Below, in pieces: positions 31,434 to 45,400 of a DNA stretch of 64,000 bases. The notes beneath the pieces are model-generated. The model had not been told where the DNA came from. It worked only from the letters and a program-made list of their open reading frames with translations, and did not search any database. The DNA is from Rugalucina vietnamica (taxonomy: Eukaryota > Mollusca > Bivalvia > Lucinida > Lucinidae). The position numbers and the translations under genes were made by a program. Position 1 is the stretch's first letter. Each line of letters begins with the position of its first letter. The DNA is taken from assembly GCA_964017185.1 (NCBI GenBank), contig OZ024876.1, positions 16,938,226 through 17,002,225 of the forward strand, written 5' to 3'.

Positions 31434-31880
31434 ACAGGTATAATAAGAAAACAAACTAAATTACATATAGTTCTACATACTAAATGCTAGATTTTTGTCA
31501 CAAGTTGTCTTTGAAAAGACATTTTCTCGTGATTGGAGATTAATGAACATGAGTTATAAAATAGAAAGCAACGGAAGCATGCGGAAGCATTTGTTTACAC
31601 CCCTGTGCAGCAAATGGAACAACCCTTCATTGATAATTGGTAGTAAGTGTGCTGGAAGTTTGGAGTAGTCTATTATAGTGAATAACACGTTTTACAGGTA
31701 TGTCAAGTGAATAAAACAATCATTCAATTTCTACATTCTAAGAACTAGATTTTGTTCATTATAATTTCAAAATGACCAATTTGGACCTTCCTTATATACA
31801 CCCCGTTTCGATTATACACAGTTATGAAACAGAAAGCAGTGAATCATGTTCATTCTTTTCTTTACACCCCGTTTCGATTG
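31434..31880. repeat. Two diverged ~260-bp direct repeats
   Basis: 31434-31620 and 31696-31880 share TTACAGGTAT, CTACATACTAAATGCTAGAT-like and ACACCCC motifs. No coding signal. Confidence 0.55.
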
Positions 31881-32560
31881 AAGGCAATGTTGTAACGGTC
31901 TCACATGGACCAGCCCATATTGATTTAATGTCAACCAAAATAATAAAACTAGTTGCTTTGACACTATATTCTATGTAGCAATGCTTTGATAATAGAATAC
32001 GTTTCATCCTAATACAATGATTATTAGGATACAGCATGAATTACTCCTGAAATATGATCACTAAATATAAATCTATGAATGAAACTGCTTCATGAAAGGA
32101 CGCCATTATTAAATTAATGGAACTGCTTCCTGACTTATGACGTATTTCGAAGTTGGTAGTCCAAGGGTGATTCAGGTACTTCTTAATCAAATTTCGAAAA
32201 GCAAAAACTCACTGTATAGACAAATGAGTACCTTTTAATTTTTACAGAGACCACATAGTATCAAAACATCAGCTTTTGAAACTCGTCAAAATTCAATAAA
32301 TACACTTTTTTTTGCAATAATTCAGAAGTGAGCACACCCACTTCGGAATAGTCCATTGCAAAACTGGTTTTAAGTATAGGCCTATAAAGGTATTAACTCA
32401 AGAATAACTAGAAAGAGATTCTTGTTTCAATAATACACTAAGGCCGTAGAAAATACGGAGCGCACAGAACGTATGTCTAACGTATGAGTAGCTGAAATAT
32501 TCATAACGTATCCTTGACGTAGCATGATTATAACTGCGTACGCCCAGCATTAGCATACAG
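31881..32560. other. No gene seen
   Basis: AT-rich spacer; nothing recognised on either strand. Confidence 0.6.
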
Positions 32561-33404
32561 GGCCGTCGTCGGCTTTTGAAAAGTGGTCCGGCCATGAAAG
32601 GTCAAAGACATTCTCGAGTGCCGAAGGCACGAGTAGGGGGAGAGCACGACAGGGGGCGTTGCCCCCTCTCGTAAGGGGGTTTCGGGGGATCTCCCCCGAG
32701 AAAATTTTATATTTTCGGACGTCCGTAGAAACGATTTTAATGCACTTTGAGACAATTTTTGTTACATGATGAAGCCATGTACTGGTCGAAAACTGTGAGG
32801 CCTGAAATCTCATACTCACAGGATTCCCCTTGCCTAAGGAACGCTCAGTGAATTAGAAAGACGTCAGTTGATTAGGAACCGGCGGTATATGTTTCATGAT
32901 ATAATAATAACATGCACGTTTTAACAAATTTTGGAATATGAAGAAAAATGATATTGCCAAAATTTAATATGTAAAAGATTTTTCGGCATTGTTGATTTAA
33001 TGCAATAATAAACAGTGATTGAGTTATTGATAAGTAGACATTTCAACTGTGGAATATAGCTTAACACTTAAAAAAATGTTCTAAGATCACTGAGAATCGG
33101 TTTTATTCACAATGAATGCACCTTCTCTTCAAACGATAATCCGTCAAAATCCAATAATTTTTAATACAGGTGTCATTTTCGTGATTGTTTTTATAACGAC
33201 CGTCATTCACACCCTCGGACAGAGTCACTGAGCACGCTTAATATCAATTAATTGGGCCACCGCACTTCAAAAAAAAAAAGTTGAAAAGGCAAACACGTTT
33301 TCGGCCGAATAATCGAAAATTGTGGTCCGGCCGAAACCATTTTCGGCCAAAAAAGTGGTCCGGCCATGGCCGGACCGGCCGGACCGCCGACGACGGCCTT
33401 GGCA
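32561..33404. mobile_element. 840-bp element with GGCCGTCGTCGGC ends
   Basis: GGGCCGTCGTCGGC at the left, GCCGACGACGGCC at the right; repeated AAGTGGTCCGGCCATG at both ends. The interior has a GC-rich hairpin (GCCCCCTCTCGTAAGGGGG). Confidence 0.8.
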
Positions 33405-33944
33405 TAGCGTACGTGACATAAGGGCCGTGTGCACAACGCACGTCTGACGTATTCCAAACGTACACAGTTCTTCCAAAGAACTCGACGTTCGTCAAAAAGA
33501 GGCAAACATATATCCAAAAATAAAAAGTGAAAATAAATAAATAAATAAAAGGAAATAAAAATGACCAAAAAATGAAAATAAAATCTGCACACCTGATTAT
33601 TCGGGTGTATTTTGTGGAACTCTTATATCGTTTCTTAGTGTTACTCATGACTTATTGTATGGACCGTCCGTGTGTAATACTGGCACCAAAAGCTCTCCAT
33701 CTTGCTGTGGTGCTTCAGAAGGAAAGGAGACTGATTTCTCAGCACCGAATTCGGCATATTGTTGGCCAGATTAAAGAATTGTCGGTTGTCTGTGGTGCTT
33801 TGCAGCCTGATTTTGCCATTTAGAAACTGACGCTGATGCAGGAAAAGCACCACAGCCAACCAAACCATATCATGCTGTCCCAGAATGTGTAACGTTGGAC
33901 TATACCGCGGTTTCGGCTACTAAAGCCTCATCAGTGACCAAACT

Positions 33945-34036
33945 TTCAAGCCTCTAGCCTGCTTCTGTCTGTACAGGTCGGTTTGTGTCGGAGCTGGTCG
34001 AAAACCTAGATTGTTGGTTTTCTCACGCGAATGCTC
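33945..34036. mobile_element. MITE family A, right third
   Basis: TTTCAAGCCTCTAGCCTGC to GTTTTCTCACGCGAATGCTC. Confidence 0.8.
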
Positions 34037-34687
34037 AAATTAAACAAAAAATTCAACATTTCAAGTAGAGTATTTTAAACGCACCGGCGCACACAGACAA
34101 AACACTTTCAAAGGCTTAGTCATGTCGGAGTCACAACTTCCTAAAAAATGGAGTGCCGTTTACTGCCTCTAAACTTTCAAAGAAAACACTTTTAACGTCC
34201 CAGACAACACACTTTCCGACATGTCGGACAATAAAGCCATAGAGTTGAATCACGCTGACTAAGGTTACTTTGGCTTACAGTTGGATTATTCTATACTAAG
34301 CACAAAAACGAAACACAGTTATTATTGGTATTTCAGGCAAAATGTATATGGATTTGCAAATTCTTACATGTAAATTGAAAATGCTGCTAATTTTAAGAGA
34401 AAAAGATACGCTAATTATATAGAGTAGTTGGTTCTATAAAATAAGGCCGTACGACTAGCCAATTACTAATAGTATCTTTAGCTTGTATTGGCTACGGGGC
34501 CTTATCTCCAGCCACTGAGCTGCAGTTGTAGTTGTACTCGACTACAAGTAAGTAAAATTGCAGTTGCATTTGTATTCGAGAGTAAGAGTTAGCTAACACC
34601 TTAAGCCACTGTTTTTTTGATTACCCTGCTATTATGTAAAACTATCTTGTGTACTTGATCTGTGTATTTTCGTCGTGTTACTTTCAG
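34037..34687. promoter_or_regulatory. GEN1 upstream region, probable promoter and 5'UTR intron
   Basis: Lies between repeats and the GEN1 start. A possible UTR donor ACAA|GTAAGT at ~34548 pairs with the acceptor at 34687. No TATA box is convincing. Confidence 0.35.
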
Positions 34688-34709
34688 AAGGTACTGCATA
34701 TCTATCATC

Positions 34710-34870
34710 ATGGGAGTGACATCCCTGTGGGAGATCCTGGACCCTGTAGGACAGAAGGGGCTCAGTTTGTCCGAGCTCTCTGGGAAGACGCTGGCCGTAG
34801 ATCTCAGTGCGTGGCTGGTTCAGATGAAGACTGCTGGATCAAAAGCAGGATTCCATAACATGTACATCAG
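34710..34870 (+). CDS. GEN1: GEN1 exon 1 (first coding), XPG-N
   Basis: The ATG follows a spliced 5'UTR segment (acceptor TTACTTTCAG at 34687) and has A at -3 and G at +4. The peptide starts MGVTSLWEILDPV and includes LAVDLSAWLVQ (Asp31). Donor CATCAG|GTAAAT, phase 2. A possible upstream UTR donor, ACAA|GTAAGT, lies near 34548. Confidence 0.93.
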
Positions 34871-37800
34871 GTAAATTATTTTGGTCACAGGTTAAGCAAA
34901 CAGTGTACATAACAGGGATGAATCTGTCGATCTTGATCTGTGTCTAACTGAACTTTTCTTGTGCGAATATATTGATAAGGCACTGAATGCTTCAATATAA
35001 AAATATGTCATCCTATAAATGAAAGCATGTAATCAGATCCGGACTAGATCCAGGATTTGAGCCGCGTCATGAGAAAACAAACAATGTGGTTTTCCATCAG
35101 GTCTGACACAAACTGAGCGGTGCAAGTACAGAAGATGGCTAGAGGCTGGAAATTTGGGGTTAAGAAAGTAGAGGAATTGCACTGTCCATGTAGCGAAAAC
35201 AAAGGTGCTGCGAAGCTGATCTGCGCCTTTGTTTTAGCATATGCAAAATATTGGTTTTCTCACAACACGGCTCATTTATTGGAAGGGGTTTGGATTTATC
35301 AAATGGGATTCATTTTCTTTTAGGTCATATAATCTTTTGAAATTTTTTTAAAGAGATCTCTTTTAACCTACGACAGTTGCTCATTAATGCAGACTTCTTT
35401 ATCCTTATTAATATATTATTCATAATTATGTTTTTTTTTTGTGTGTGTTAGCAAAGCGTAGGTAAAACAAAAGCTAAATGCAATACTTGCCTGTACCTGC
35501 TTTTTTTCAGAAAAATGTTATGATTTTTATGGTTAACCAGGTTATATACATGACAGGCGATGTCACATTGCTAATTGGTATGCTAATTTAATTTGTAGGA
35601 GTTTATTTTTCCGAGTGCTAGAGTTTCTAAAGCTGGGTATCCAACTTGTGTTTGTGGTTGATGGTAGGGCCCCGAATGTGAAACACAAGACAATGGTACA
35701 GCGGCAACAGCAACAGTTTGGGTCGGCAGCCACTTGTCTCAGCTCACCTGACAGACTGTGGATGTCATCTCAAGTTGATAAGGTTGTTACAAAAACTTGC
35801 CCATGCAATATACAGAGATTTTTTAAGGTTTAAAAATTGAACATTTTCAGCTGAAAAATTTTGATATGTTTGCTCAAAACATAGATTGTGGGTAAAAAAA
35901 CATAGATTGTGGGTACGCGTTAGAACCGCCTTAGCGAGGAGGTTCTAACGAGTACCCACAATCCATGTTTTGGAGCAAAAAGAAGAAAAATAGGTTTATT
36001 TACCCCCGAATACCCCAGTTTTACTATATGAAAGTGGGGTTTAAGGGGGTATATATTACATGGACATGCTTTCCTGAGATGTCAACTCAAGTTTATAAGG
36101 TAGAATTCATTAAGATGAGCCTTTTCACAAAAAAAAAACTATCTTTGGGGTTTCCGACCAGGTCTGATTTAAACGGACCTGTACAGGCACAGAAGTAGGT
36201 TAGAAGCTTGAAATTTTGGATTTAAGAAGAAGAGAGATTGTACTGTCTGTGTAGCGTTTGTTTTCGCATAGGCAAAAATCTGGTTTTTTCACAATGCGGC
36301 TCAATTGTGACTGTTTTTGTCTACTTCATTGTGGACATATTATATTCTTCATGAAAATTTGTATTATTGTTATGGACATCGTTGATGGCATTACGAAATC
36401 TCATATATGTGTTTATATACACGTGTGCTCATAACATAATTTTTTTGTTTTATTAATAAAAAGAGGTATTTTCAGTATAAGAGAGAACTTTCAATTTCTA
36501 TGGTAGCAAAGTCAGGAATTTTAGTGATATTGAATTGAGCTGATGCATCATAAAATCAACAATCTGCATTTGCGAAACCAAAGACACAGATCAGCTTTGC
36601 AGTAATTGCATAGCTGATCAGTGCCTTTGTTTTCACCCCATCCCTCTTCTTTCTAAATCCTAAATTTCAAACTTCTAACTATTTTGTGCAGCTATATCAG
36701 CATGGTTTGAGTCAGACCTGGCCCAAAGGTTATAAAACTTTTTTTCATACTCAGCTGAGCACAAAATTTAAACTTCTCATAAATGCTGAAATAACCCAAA
36801 TAAATGGAAATTTCAGGTCTAGATCACCAAAGCCAGTAATTTATCCTGCTTATAAATGTTAAAATGCCAACAATTGTTGGCATTTTAACATTTATGAGCA
36901 GGATAAATTTTAGTCTCAGCTGAGCTGAGCATGAAAAAAGTTTTATAACCGCGGGGCCTGGTCTGAAACCCAGATTTCAAATTTTAAGTACATGTAATTG
37001 TTTGCTATATTTGCCAGTGTGTGGAGCTTCTGGACTGTCTAGGGATCCCATATGTATACAGCCCGGGGGAGGCTGAGGCCCTTGGGGCTCATCTCAGCAA
37101 GCTCAAGGTAAAATGAGCCATGTCATGGAAAACCAGACTTTTCCTTGTAGCGAAAACAAAGGCACAGATCAGCAGTTCAGTAATCACCACCTTTTTTTCA
37201 CTACATGGCTAGTACAAATCTTCTACTACTTGTATACAAATTTCAAGCTTCTAGCCTTCTTCTGTGAGTGTACAGACCCGTTTGTGTCAAACCTGGTTGG
37301 AAATACTGAAGACTGGTTTTCTCTCGCCATGGCTCAAATATAAACATTATAAGAAAACTCGAGTATAGAATAGACAACAATTTTACTGTTGCTAAGAATG
37401 TTTAGCTTTAGTTGAAAAAAAAGATGTTTCTTATTGATTGTGTGGATACATGCTGGAACTGCCTGGCCAAGGCGGTTTTAACTAGTGCCCACAGTCAATA
37501 TTGTTAGGCAAAACTGAAAAAAAAGTATTTCCCTGTACACCCCAGTTTTAACCACATAAAAATGGGATGTAAGGATTATGCATTACAAGGACTGGTTATC
37601 CAGCTGATCCGCAGCAAAGCTACTCTGCAAAATGCTGGTTTTCTCTTTAGAAGGCTCAGTGTTATCAAAAGCCACGCCACGAGAAGACCGGAAGATTAGC
37701 GCCTTTGTTTTTGCTTCACAGATAGTGCAATCCCTCTTCTTTTTAAATCTATAATTTCAAGCATTTAGCCTGCTTCTGTGACTGAACAAACAGTGTTTTT

Positions 37801-40800
37801 AGGGCCTGGTCAGAAACCCCAAAGATTGGTTTTCTCGTGCATGGCTCATAGATTATTTTCTGAGGATTCCATTTGTATACAGCCCAGGTGAGCCCAAGTC
37901 TCTAGGGTCTTACCTCAGCACACCACTCTAGGTAAATGACATGATAAAACTGGCCTTTGGGGTTTCTGAGCAGGTCTGAAAGAAACAGGCTTGTACAGCG
38001 ACAGAAGAAGGCTAGAATCTTACCATAGTTACCGCACTGTGTATCTATATGTTTGTTTTCACATATGCAAATATCCAGTTCTCACTGCATGGCTGAAATA
38101 GTGTGATATTTGTTTGTATTGTGCTTTAGCACCCCAGTCAACAATTTTTCAGTCATGATGGATTTGAGCCACAGCTTCCTTTTAGATCAGGGCCCATTAA
38201 AATTTCAAACATGAATATTACAAATACACTATTATTTTTTGTTGATAAAATGTGAGAATCCTTTGCATTGCAAAATTACAGTGTATTTGCTTATGTAGAC
38301 GGCATTTACTTAACGAGGTGAGGTCTTAACCATGTCGTTAAGCTATCAAAGTTTTGAACAACTGGCCCCATATCTTCTTCATTCATTATGAAAACTTGCC
38401 CATGCAATATGCAGAGATTTTTAAATTTGTAAAACATGAAAATGTTCAGCCTCGGTGAGGCGGTTCTACTGAGGATCAAAAAGAAAAAAAAAGAAACACA
38501 GACATGTTTTCATAATGCTTGGCATTAATAAGAACAGCCACACTGTCCTGGATGAGTTCCAGTTTAGACCAGATTCGACCTCAGACTGCTAAGGTAGCTG
38601 CCTTTGAGTGTCTGAAAAAAAAAATCCTGATAGAGTTTTGATGGTTAAAATGTTTATCCTGTTGATTCTCAGATGAGGGACTGTTGCCCTTTTGGCTTCT
38701 TGTTATAAGCTTACCTGAGCTGAAGGCTCATATGATACTGGAGGCGGCATCTGTCGATGCGTCCATCCCTCCATCTGTTCACATTTTTAGCTCACCTGAG
38801 CCGAAGGCTCACAAGGTGAGCTTATAGGATAGCCATGATCCGGCGTCCGTCCGTCCGTCGTCCGTCGTCCGTCGTCGTCCACAATTTCAAAGATCTTCTT
38901 CTCTGAAACCGCTTGGCCGATCTAGTTGAAATTTTATGTGGAGCCTCCTTGGGTAGTGGCATTTCAAGTTTGATCGCGAAATCCAGGTCACATGACCAAG
39001 ATGGCCGCCACGCCCATATATGGTAAAAACCACTCAAAAATCTTCTTCTCCAGAACCGGTGGGCCGATTTCCACGAAACTTGGCATGTAGCATCGGGGAC
39101 TTCAGCCCATCATAGTTTGATAAAATGATGACCCTTGGATGATCTTGACCTATTTTACGGCAAGGTCAAATTTGGAAACATAGGCTTTTACATAGGAAAA
39201 AGTGAAAACTATGGATTTTTTGAAAACTATTGCAGCCTGAGGCCTGAAATGTGGTAGATGCAAACAACTAATGAAGTAGATGAAGGTATGTGATTAATAT
39301 AGGTCAAGGTCATCTCTTGACCTTGGCCAGTCTGTTGTCCATACACACTTTTCAAAGATCTTCTTCTCTGAAACTGCTTGGTCAATCAAAGTGAAATTTT
39401 ATTTGGAGCATCCATGGGTAGGGGAGACGAAAGTTTGATCGCGAAATCCAGGTCACATGACCAAGATGGCTGCCACGCCCATATATGGTAAAAACCACTC
39501 AAAAATCTTCTTCTCCAGAACCGGTGGGCCGATTTCCACGAAATTTGGTATGTAGCATTGGACCTCAGCCCATCATAGTTTGATAAAATGATGACCCTTG
39601 GATGACCTTGACCTATTTTACGGCAAGGTCAAATTAGAAATATAGGCTTTTACATAGGAAGAAGTGAAAACTATGGATTTTTTGAAAACTATTGCAGCCC
39701 GAGGCCTGAAAAGTGGTAGATGCAAACAACTAATGGAGCAGATGAAGGTATATGATTAATTTAGGTCAAGGTCATCTCTTGACTTTGGCCAGTCTGTCGT
39801 CCATACACACTTTTCAAAGATCTTCTCTGAATCTGCTTGGCCAAACAAAGTGAAATTTTATGTGGAGCATCCATGGGTAGGAGAGACGAAAGTTTGATCG
39901 GGAAATCCAGGTCACTTGACCAAGATGGCTGCCACGCCCATATATGGTAAAAACCGCTCAAAAATCTTCTTCTCCAGAACCGGCAGGCCGATTTTCATGA
40001 AACTTGGTATGTAGCATTTGGGACTCCAGCCCATCATAGTTTGATCAAATGATGACCCTAGGATGACCTTGACCTATTTTACGGCAGGGTCAAATTTGGA
40101 AACATAGGCTTTTACATGGGAAAAGTGAAAACTATGGATTTTTTTAAAACTGTTGCAGCCTGAGACCTGAAAAGTGGTAGATGCAAACAACTAATTGAGT
40201 GGATGAAGGTATGTGATTAATTTAGGTCAAGGTCATCTCTTGACCTTTGCCAGTCTGTTGTCCAAACACACTTTTCAGAGATCTTCTTCTCTGAAACTGC
40301 TCGGCCAATCAAAGTGAAATTTTATGTGGAGCGTCCATGGGTAGGGGGAACGAAAGTTTGATTGCGAAATTCAGGTCACATGACCAAGATGGCCGCCATG
40401 CCCAACTATGGTAAAAACCACTCAAAAATCTTCTTCTCCAGAACCGGCTGGCCGATTTACGCGAAACTTGGTATGTAGCATTTGGGACTCCAGCCCATCA
40501 TAGTTTGTTGAAATGATGACCCTAGGATGACCTTGACCTATTTTACGACAAGGTCAATTTTGGAAACATAGGCTTTTACATGGGAAAAGGCGAAAACAAT
40601 GGATATTTTGGAAGCTGTTGCAGCCTGAGACCTGAAAGTTGCTAGATGCAGACAACTAATAGAGTCAATGAAGGTAAGTAATTAATGAAGGCCAAGGTCA
40701 TTTCTTGACCTTGACCCAAGGTCGTTTAAGTATCAAAATTAAAATTATGGTTTTCTCAGAAATCACTGGGTTTGGAAACTATTGCAGCCTGAGACCTGAA

Positions 40801-42359
40801 ACTTTGCAGATGCAGACAACTTATGAAGTCAATAAAGGTGAGTGAGTATTCAAGGTCAAGGTCATTTCATGATGACTTAATACTCCAAGATCAGGCTTCA
40901 GGTGAGCGTTCTCAGGACCAATGGTCCTCTGGTCAAAGATGTTCTCTGAAACCGCTTGGCCAATCAAAGCCAAAATTTATATATGGAGCACCTATAGGAA
41001 GGGGGAACCAATGTGTATATGAAAAATTCAGGTCACATGACTAATATGGCCTCCCTGTCATCTATGGTAAAAGTCCTAAAAATCTTCTATAATGGACTGA
41101 CCGGTGGGTCGGGCGTCAGACTCTATGATGGCCCCGACATAAAGCTATTCATTTTAGTTGGTTGGGGCCGGAGCTTCTTGTCTGTTGCTTGGCCCACCGG
41201 GGTCCAACTGGTGTTTTTCTTTTGCTCCGGAGTTAGTAGGTTATTCGGCGCCCAGGGATCTCCATCGTCGGGCAGCTTACTCAGTCTGTGAGTCCTGGTT
41301 TTTGATTCATCAGGATGTTTATCATGATTTATTTGTTTGTTCTTGATGATTCATTGACTAGTTAGAGATTCACCACGAGGACCGAATAACTAACTAAATG
41401 TTATGAACCACTGCAGAAGCTGAGGGTGAGGTTATGGCCATGTAAAACCGGTTTAAGCCCGCCAGTAACTTTGTGTTACTGATCGTTCCAAGTCGATACT
41501 TCTGTGGTGGTTCTTTTCGTTTTATGTCTTGGTGTTTGAAAATTTTTTTGTGCTGTTGGCGCCTTATGTATGTTTTCATATTTTTAGTTAAGTTAAGGTA
41601 ACTGAGTGGCCACCTATTGGGAAAATAGCTGCTCATTCGGCTTACGATATGTTTCATGGTATAAGTACCTGATTGTTGGTTTGGTTTTTTCCCACCTCGG
41701 TTTTTGGAGTGGGAATCTTTTTCTGATTGCACCTTTTCCTGATCTTTGCCTACTTGTACCTTTTTTTCATCGAAACTTGGCATATAGCATTGATGACTAA
41801 AATACTACAATTTATGTATACCATATTCATTCTAATTAGCGCACATGCTCCAGTAAGCATACACTCTGGCTATTTCCAAAAAATTTTGTGCATAAGCACA
41901 CACTGATCCACTTGCATATTGGTATTTTATACCAATTTTATACATTTATACTGTATTAGCCGCATTCATTCCTTCAGTGATCAGATACTATTTTCCGATG
42001 ATTGGACACTTATTTTTTGGCAAGGTCAGCATAAGTCGCCAATGCATTTGAATAGGAAAATCAGTTAAAATGTTATTTAAAGGGAATATGTTGCAGGAAA
42101 TGGGCAATTGGACGAATATTTATGATTCTGAAATAAAAACTGAACCCCAGGAATTTATCTGACCAAACCCAGGGATAATGTGTACTGTAGATCTGGAAAT
42201 ATTCGCGAGAACTTAATTTTCGCTAATATTTGCAAATTGGTTGTCTTGCGAATTCAAAGTTCTTGCTAATAAAGAGTCACTATAAACTTTATTATACCCC
42301 CGGCATATACAAAGTACATGTATATAGGGGGTATATAGTTTTTGAATTTTCTGTGAAGA

Positions 42360-42439
<80 letters not shown>

Positions 42440-45400
42440 CTTTTTTTTCTGTCAAAGATTTCTCTGGAACTGCTTGACATAGGATGATGAAATTTGGTAC
42501 AAACATTGGGTATGGTAAGTTGTATTGTGTAAGAAAGAATCAGCCATATCCAGCTTATCAGTCCCTTTATTTGTCCATTTTTCTTTCTCTCTGATTGAAA
42601 TTTCTGTCACAGATCTCTCAGCTCCTATTTATGCCAGCTTCTTCAAATTTTGTATACATCTAGACAGTGTCCAAGTGTAATGTGTTAGAGAAAATCAGAT
42701 GACCAGTATTTGTTTTTCCATTCTTTTTCCTCATTGTAGTTTTTCCATCTGTCACTCCTGTATAATGAATATGGAAATTTCTGTCAAAATTTTCTCAGGA
42801 ACTGCTTGACATAGGATTATGAAATTTGGTACAAACATTGGGTATGGTAAGTTGTATTGTGTAAGAAAGAATCAGCCATATCCCGCTTATCAGTCCCTTT
42901 ATTTATCCATTTTTCTTTCTCTATGATTGAAATTTCTGTCACAGATCTCTCAGCTCCTATATATGCCAGCTTCTTCAAAGTTTGTATACATCTAGACAGT
43001 GTCCAAGTGTATTGTGTAAGAGAAAACCAGATGGCTAGTACTTGTTTTTCCATTCTTTTTCCACTTTGTAGTTTTTCCATCTGTCACTCCTGTATACTGA
43101 AGATGGAAATTTCTTTCAAAAATTTCTCTTTTTCCACTTTGTAGTTTTTCCATCTGTCACTCCTGTATACTGAAGATGGAAATTTCTTTCAAAAATTTCT
43201 CAGGAATTGCTTGACTAATCATTTGATGACTAGATGTATACCTTTTTCTGTAATCTGTTTTTTGTCTCAAAGTGATATGACCTCTGATGGCTACCGCTGG
43301 GGGTATGTGAGCTTTGCTCACTTTTGCTATTCACCATTTTTGCATTATCCGCTGGTTCCCAGCTTTAGAAAAATCAATATTGGAAAAACAGGTAACCAGA
43401 ACCCCCCTAACCTCAAAGGTCAGGGGGGTTCTGGTTACCTGTTTTTCCAATATTGATTTTTTGTAAGCAGGAAACCAGTCGATAATGCAAAAATGGTGAA
43501 TATTAGAATACATGGACACTTGGACACTCACTCGTGAATTCTAGAACTCACTAATAATTCGGTAATAGAAAATTTGCGAAATAAAAGTCACGCGAAAATT
43601 TACAGTATATGTGTATATTGCCATAATATTCAAACATCTCCTCTGAAACTGTTTGGCCAATCAAAACCAAATTTTATATGAAGCATCTATAGGAAGAGGG
43701 AACCAATGTGTATATAAAAATCCAGGTCACATTGACCAAGATGGCCGCCATGCACATATATGGTAAAAACCCAACGACTTTTCTTTTGTCCAGAGTTACT
43801 GTAAATGTTGATTCTCAGGTGAGTGTTGTTGCCCTTTGGGCTACTTGTTTTTGATTTACAGTGGTGTTATGACTAAAAATCCATTTTTGCTGTTTTAACG
43901 GCTAATTTTTTAATGGCTAATTGTAAAATTTCGTGGCGAAATTGTGTGAAAAATAAAAGTCAGCGCGAAATTCTGCCGCGAAATTTACGGATTTCGCGGC
44001 GGAACACGGTGAAAAAAGTATACCTGTCTGTCCTGTCATTACGCATAAAAATCAATTGACATGTGTTTCGCGGCGAAAAAGACGACAGGCACAAAAGTTT
44101 TTTTTTGTTTTTTTTTTTAAATTTTATTTTAATTTGGATGTATTTACATGTTGTATTTCATTTCGTCGTATCAATATTTTGTTTTCATTTCAATTTTGTA
44201 TAAGTATCGTTTAGTCCCAACAGTCACAAAAGTTTTATTGTTTAAATTTCATTTTAATTTGCATGCATTTATTTCTTTTCAAGTTGTATAAATATTTTGT
44301 TTTCTTTTCAATTTTGTCTAAATAATCGTTTATGTTACGTGTTTTATTCGTGTCTTAACTGCTTTGAAGTTTCTGCAACCCTAATTATCGGCTTTGTGTT
44401 TATTTTCATGCTTCTTTTTCAGATTAATCAGACTAACCCAAATTATTAGATCCTATTATCTAGTTTAATTAACAAAACAAAAACTTAAAGCGGCGTAAGC
44501 AATTTTCATGGGATGATTGCCCACAGATTTGTTTGTTTGCATTGAGGCTGAACGTCCAAAACACCAATTTTTCAGTCATGTCTGGACAGAGCTACTGTTT
44601 CCTGGGTATTAACTAGTACTGTGGGTAGTTAATGTGCCTTGCTCAAGGACACAACACGGTGTTGCCAGTGCGGATCGAACTCAGGACCTCTGGATTCGGA
44701 GTCTGATGCACTACAACTATGCCTCCGCGATCCCAACCCACAAATCTATACAAGTCTTTGGATTCAACATGATGAAGCAATCGGCTTCAACTCTTCTTTA
44801 GACATTTAATCGCCTGTGGTAATGATACCGTTAAAAGCATCAGTGAATTTTCGATTACGTCAAGTGAATGACGTTTCGTTGAAATCAATTTAGTCAAAAC
44901 GACATTTGGTTGCATACGACCTTCACCGGGTCGATACGATATTCGGTTGAATTCGAGCAATACAGCAACGTTCATGTACAAAACTGTGTCGAAATTGTCA
45001 ATAACTGACTGGTTCTTTTGCTAACCGTTTTGAGTTAAACAGTGTGTTGTGTGCCTTCTGAAATCCACATGTACGGATGGCTTGGATTACGTACATGTAG
45101 ATACATGTCGAATGTCAAAATCTTGTTGTATACAAGTCACAATGACACTAGAAAAAGGGAGGATACTGTGTTTAAAACAAAGTATTGTAGTTCATACTTG
45201 TACACTTTTTTTTAAAGAAATTCGTCATACATGTATGAAGTTTTCAGTTTATTTCGGAACACATATATACAGTAAGGGCCACGTGCACGCACTGGCAATT
45301 CCGCTTATCGGAAAAGATAGCGATGACGTCATCGATAACATTACCTGTGAACTCACGGGTACAGAGTCAATAAATACACAGACTTAATACACATATTTGT

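Larger units (their letters stand above)
42182..43612. mobile_element. MITE family G, copy 2, split by a 1.2-kb insertion
   Basis: 42182-42289 and 43499-43612 together align, inverted, with 5630-5850. The inserted segment 42290-43498 carries the GT microsatellite and two ~335-bp direct repeats. Confidence 0.75.
40936..43853. repeat. CTCACCTGAGC-type element broken by nested insertions
   Basis: Pieces at 40936-41099, ~41766-41815, ~41990-42180 and 43613-43853 (ending CAGGTGAGTG). A 23.8-kb-type repeat (41100-41765) and a split MITE (42182-43612) interrupt it. Confidence 0.65.

Noticed and set aside
33244-33648. Minus-strand frames of 69-134 codons over the GGTCCGGCC region
   Set aside because: Overlapping frames produced by the GC-rich inverted end of the 32.6-33.4 kb element; no known domain.
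42213-42506. Thr-His or Cys-Val dipeptide repeat proteins
   Set aside because: Translations of the (GT)n tract.
45049-45387. 112-codon frame within the 3.6-kb TIR element
   Set aside because: No recognised domain, no splice support; it overlaps the inner inverted repeat. Not called as a transposase.
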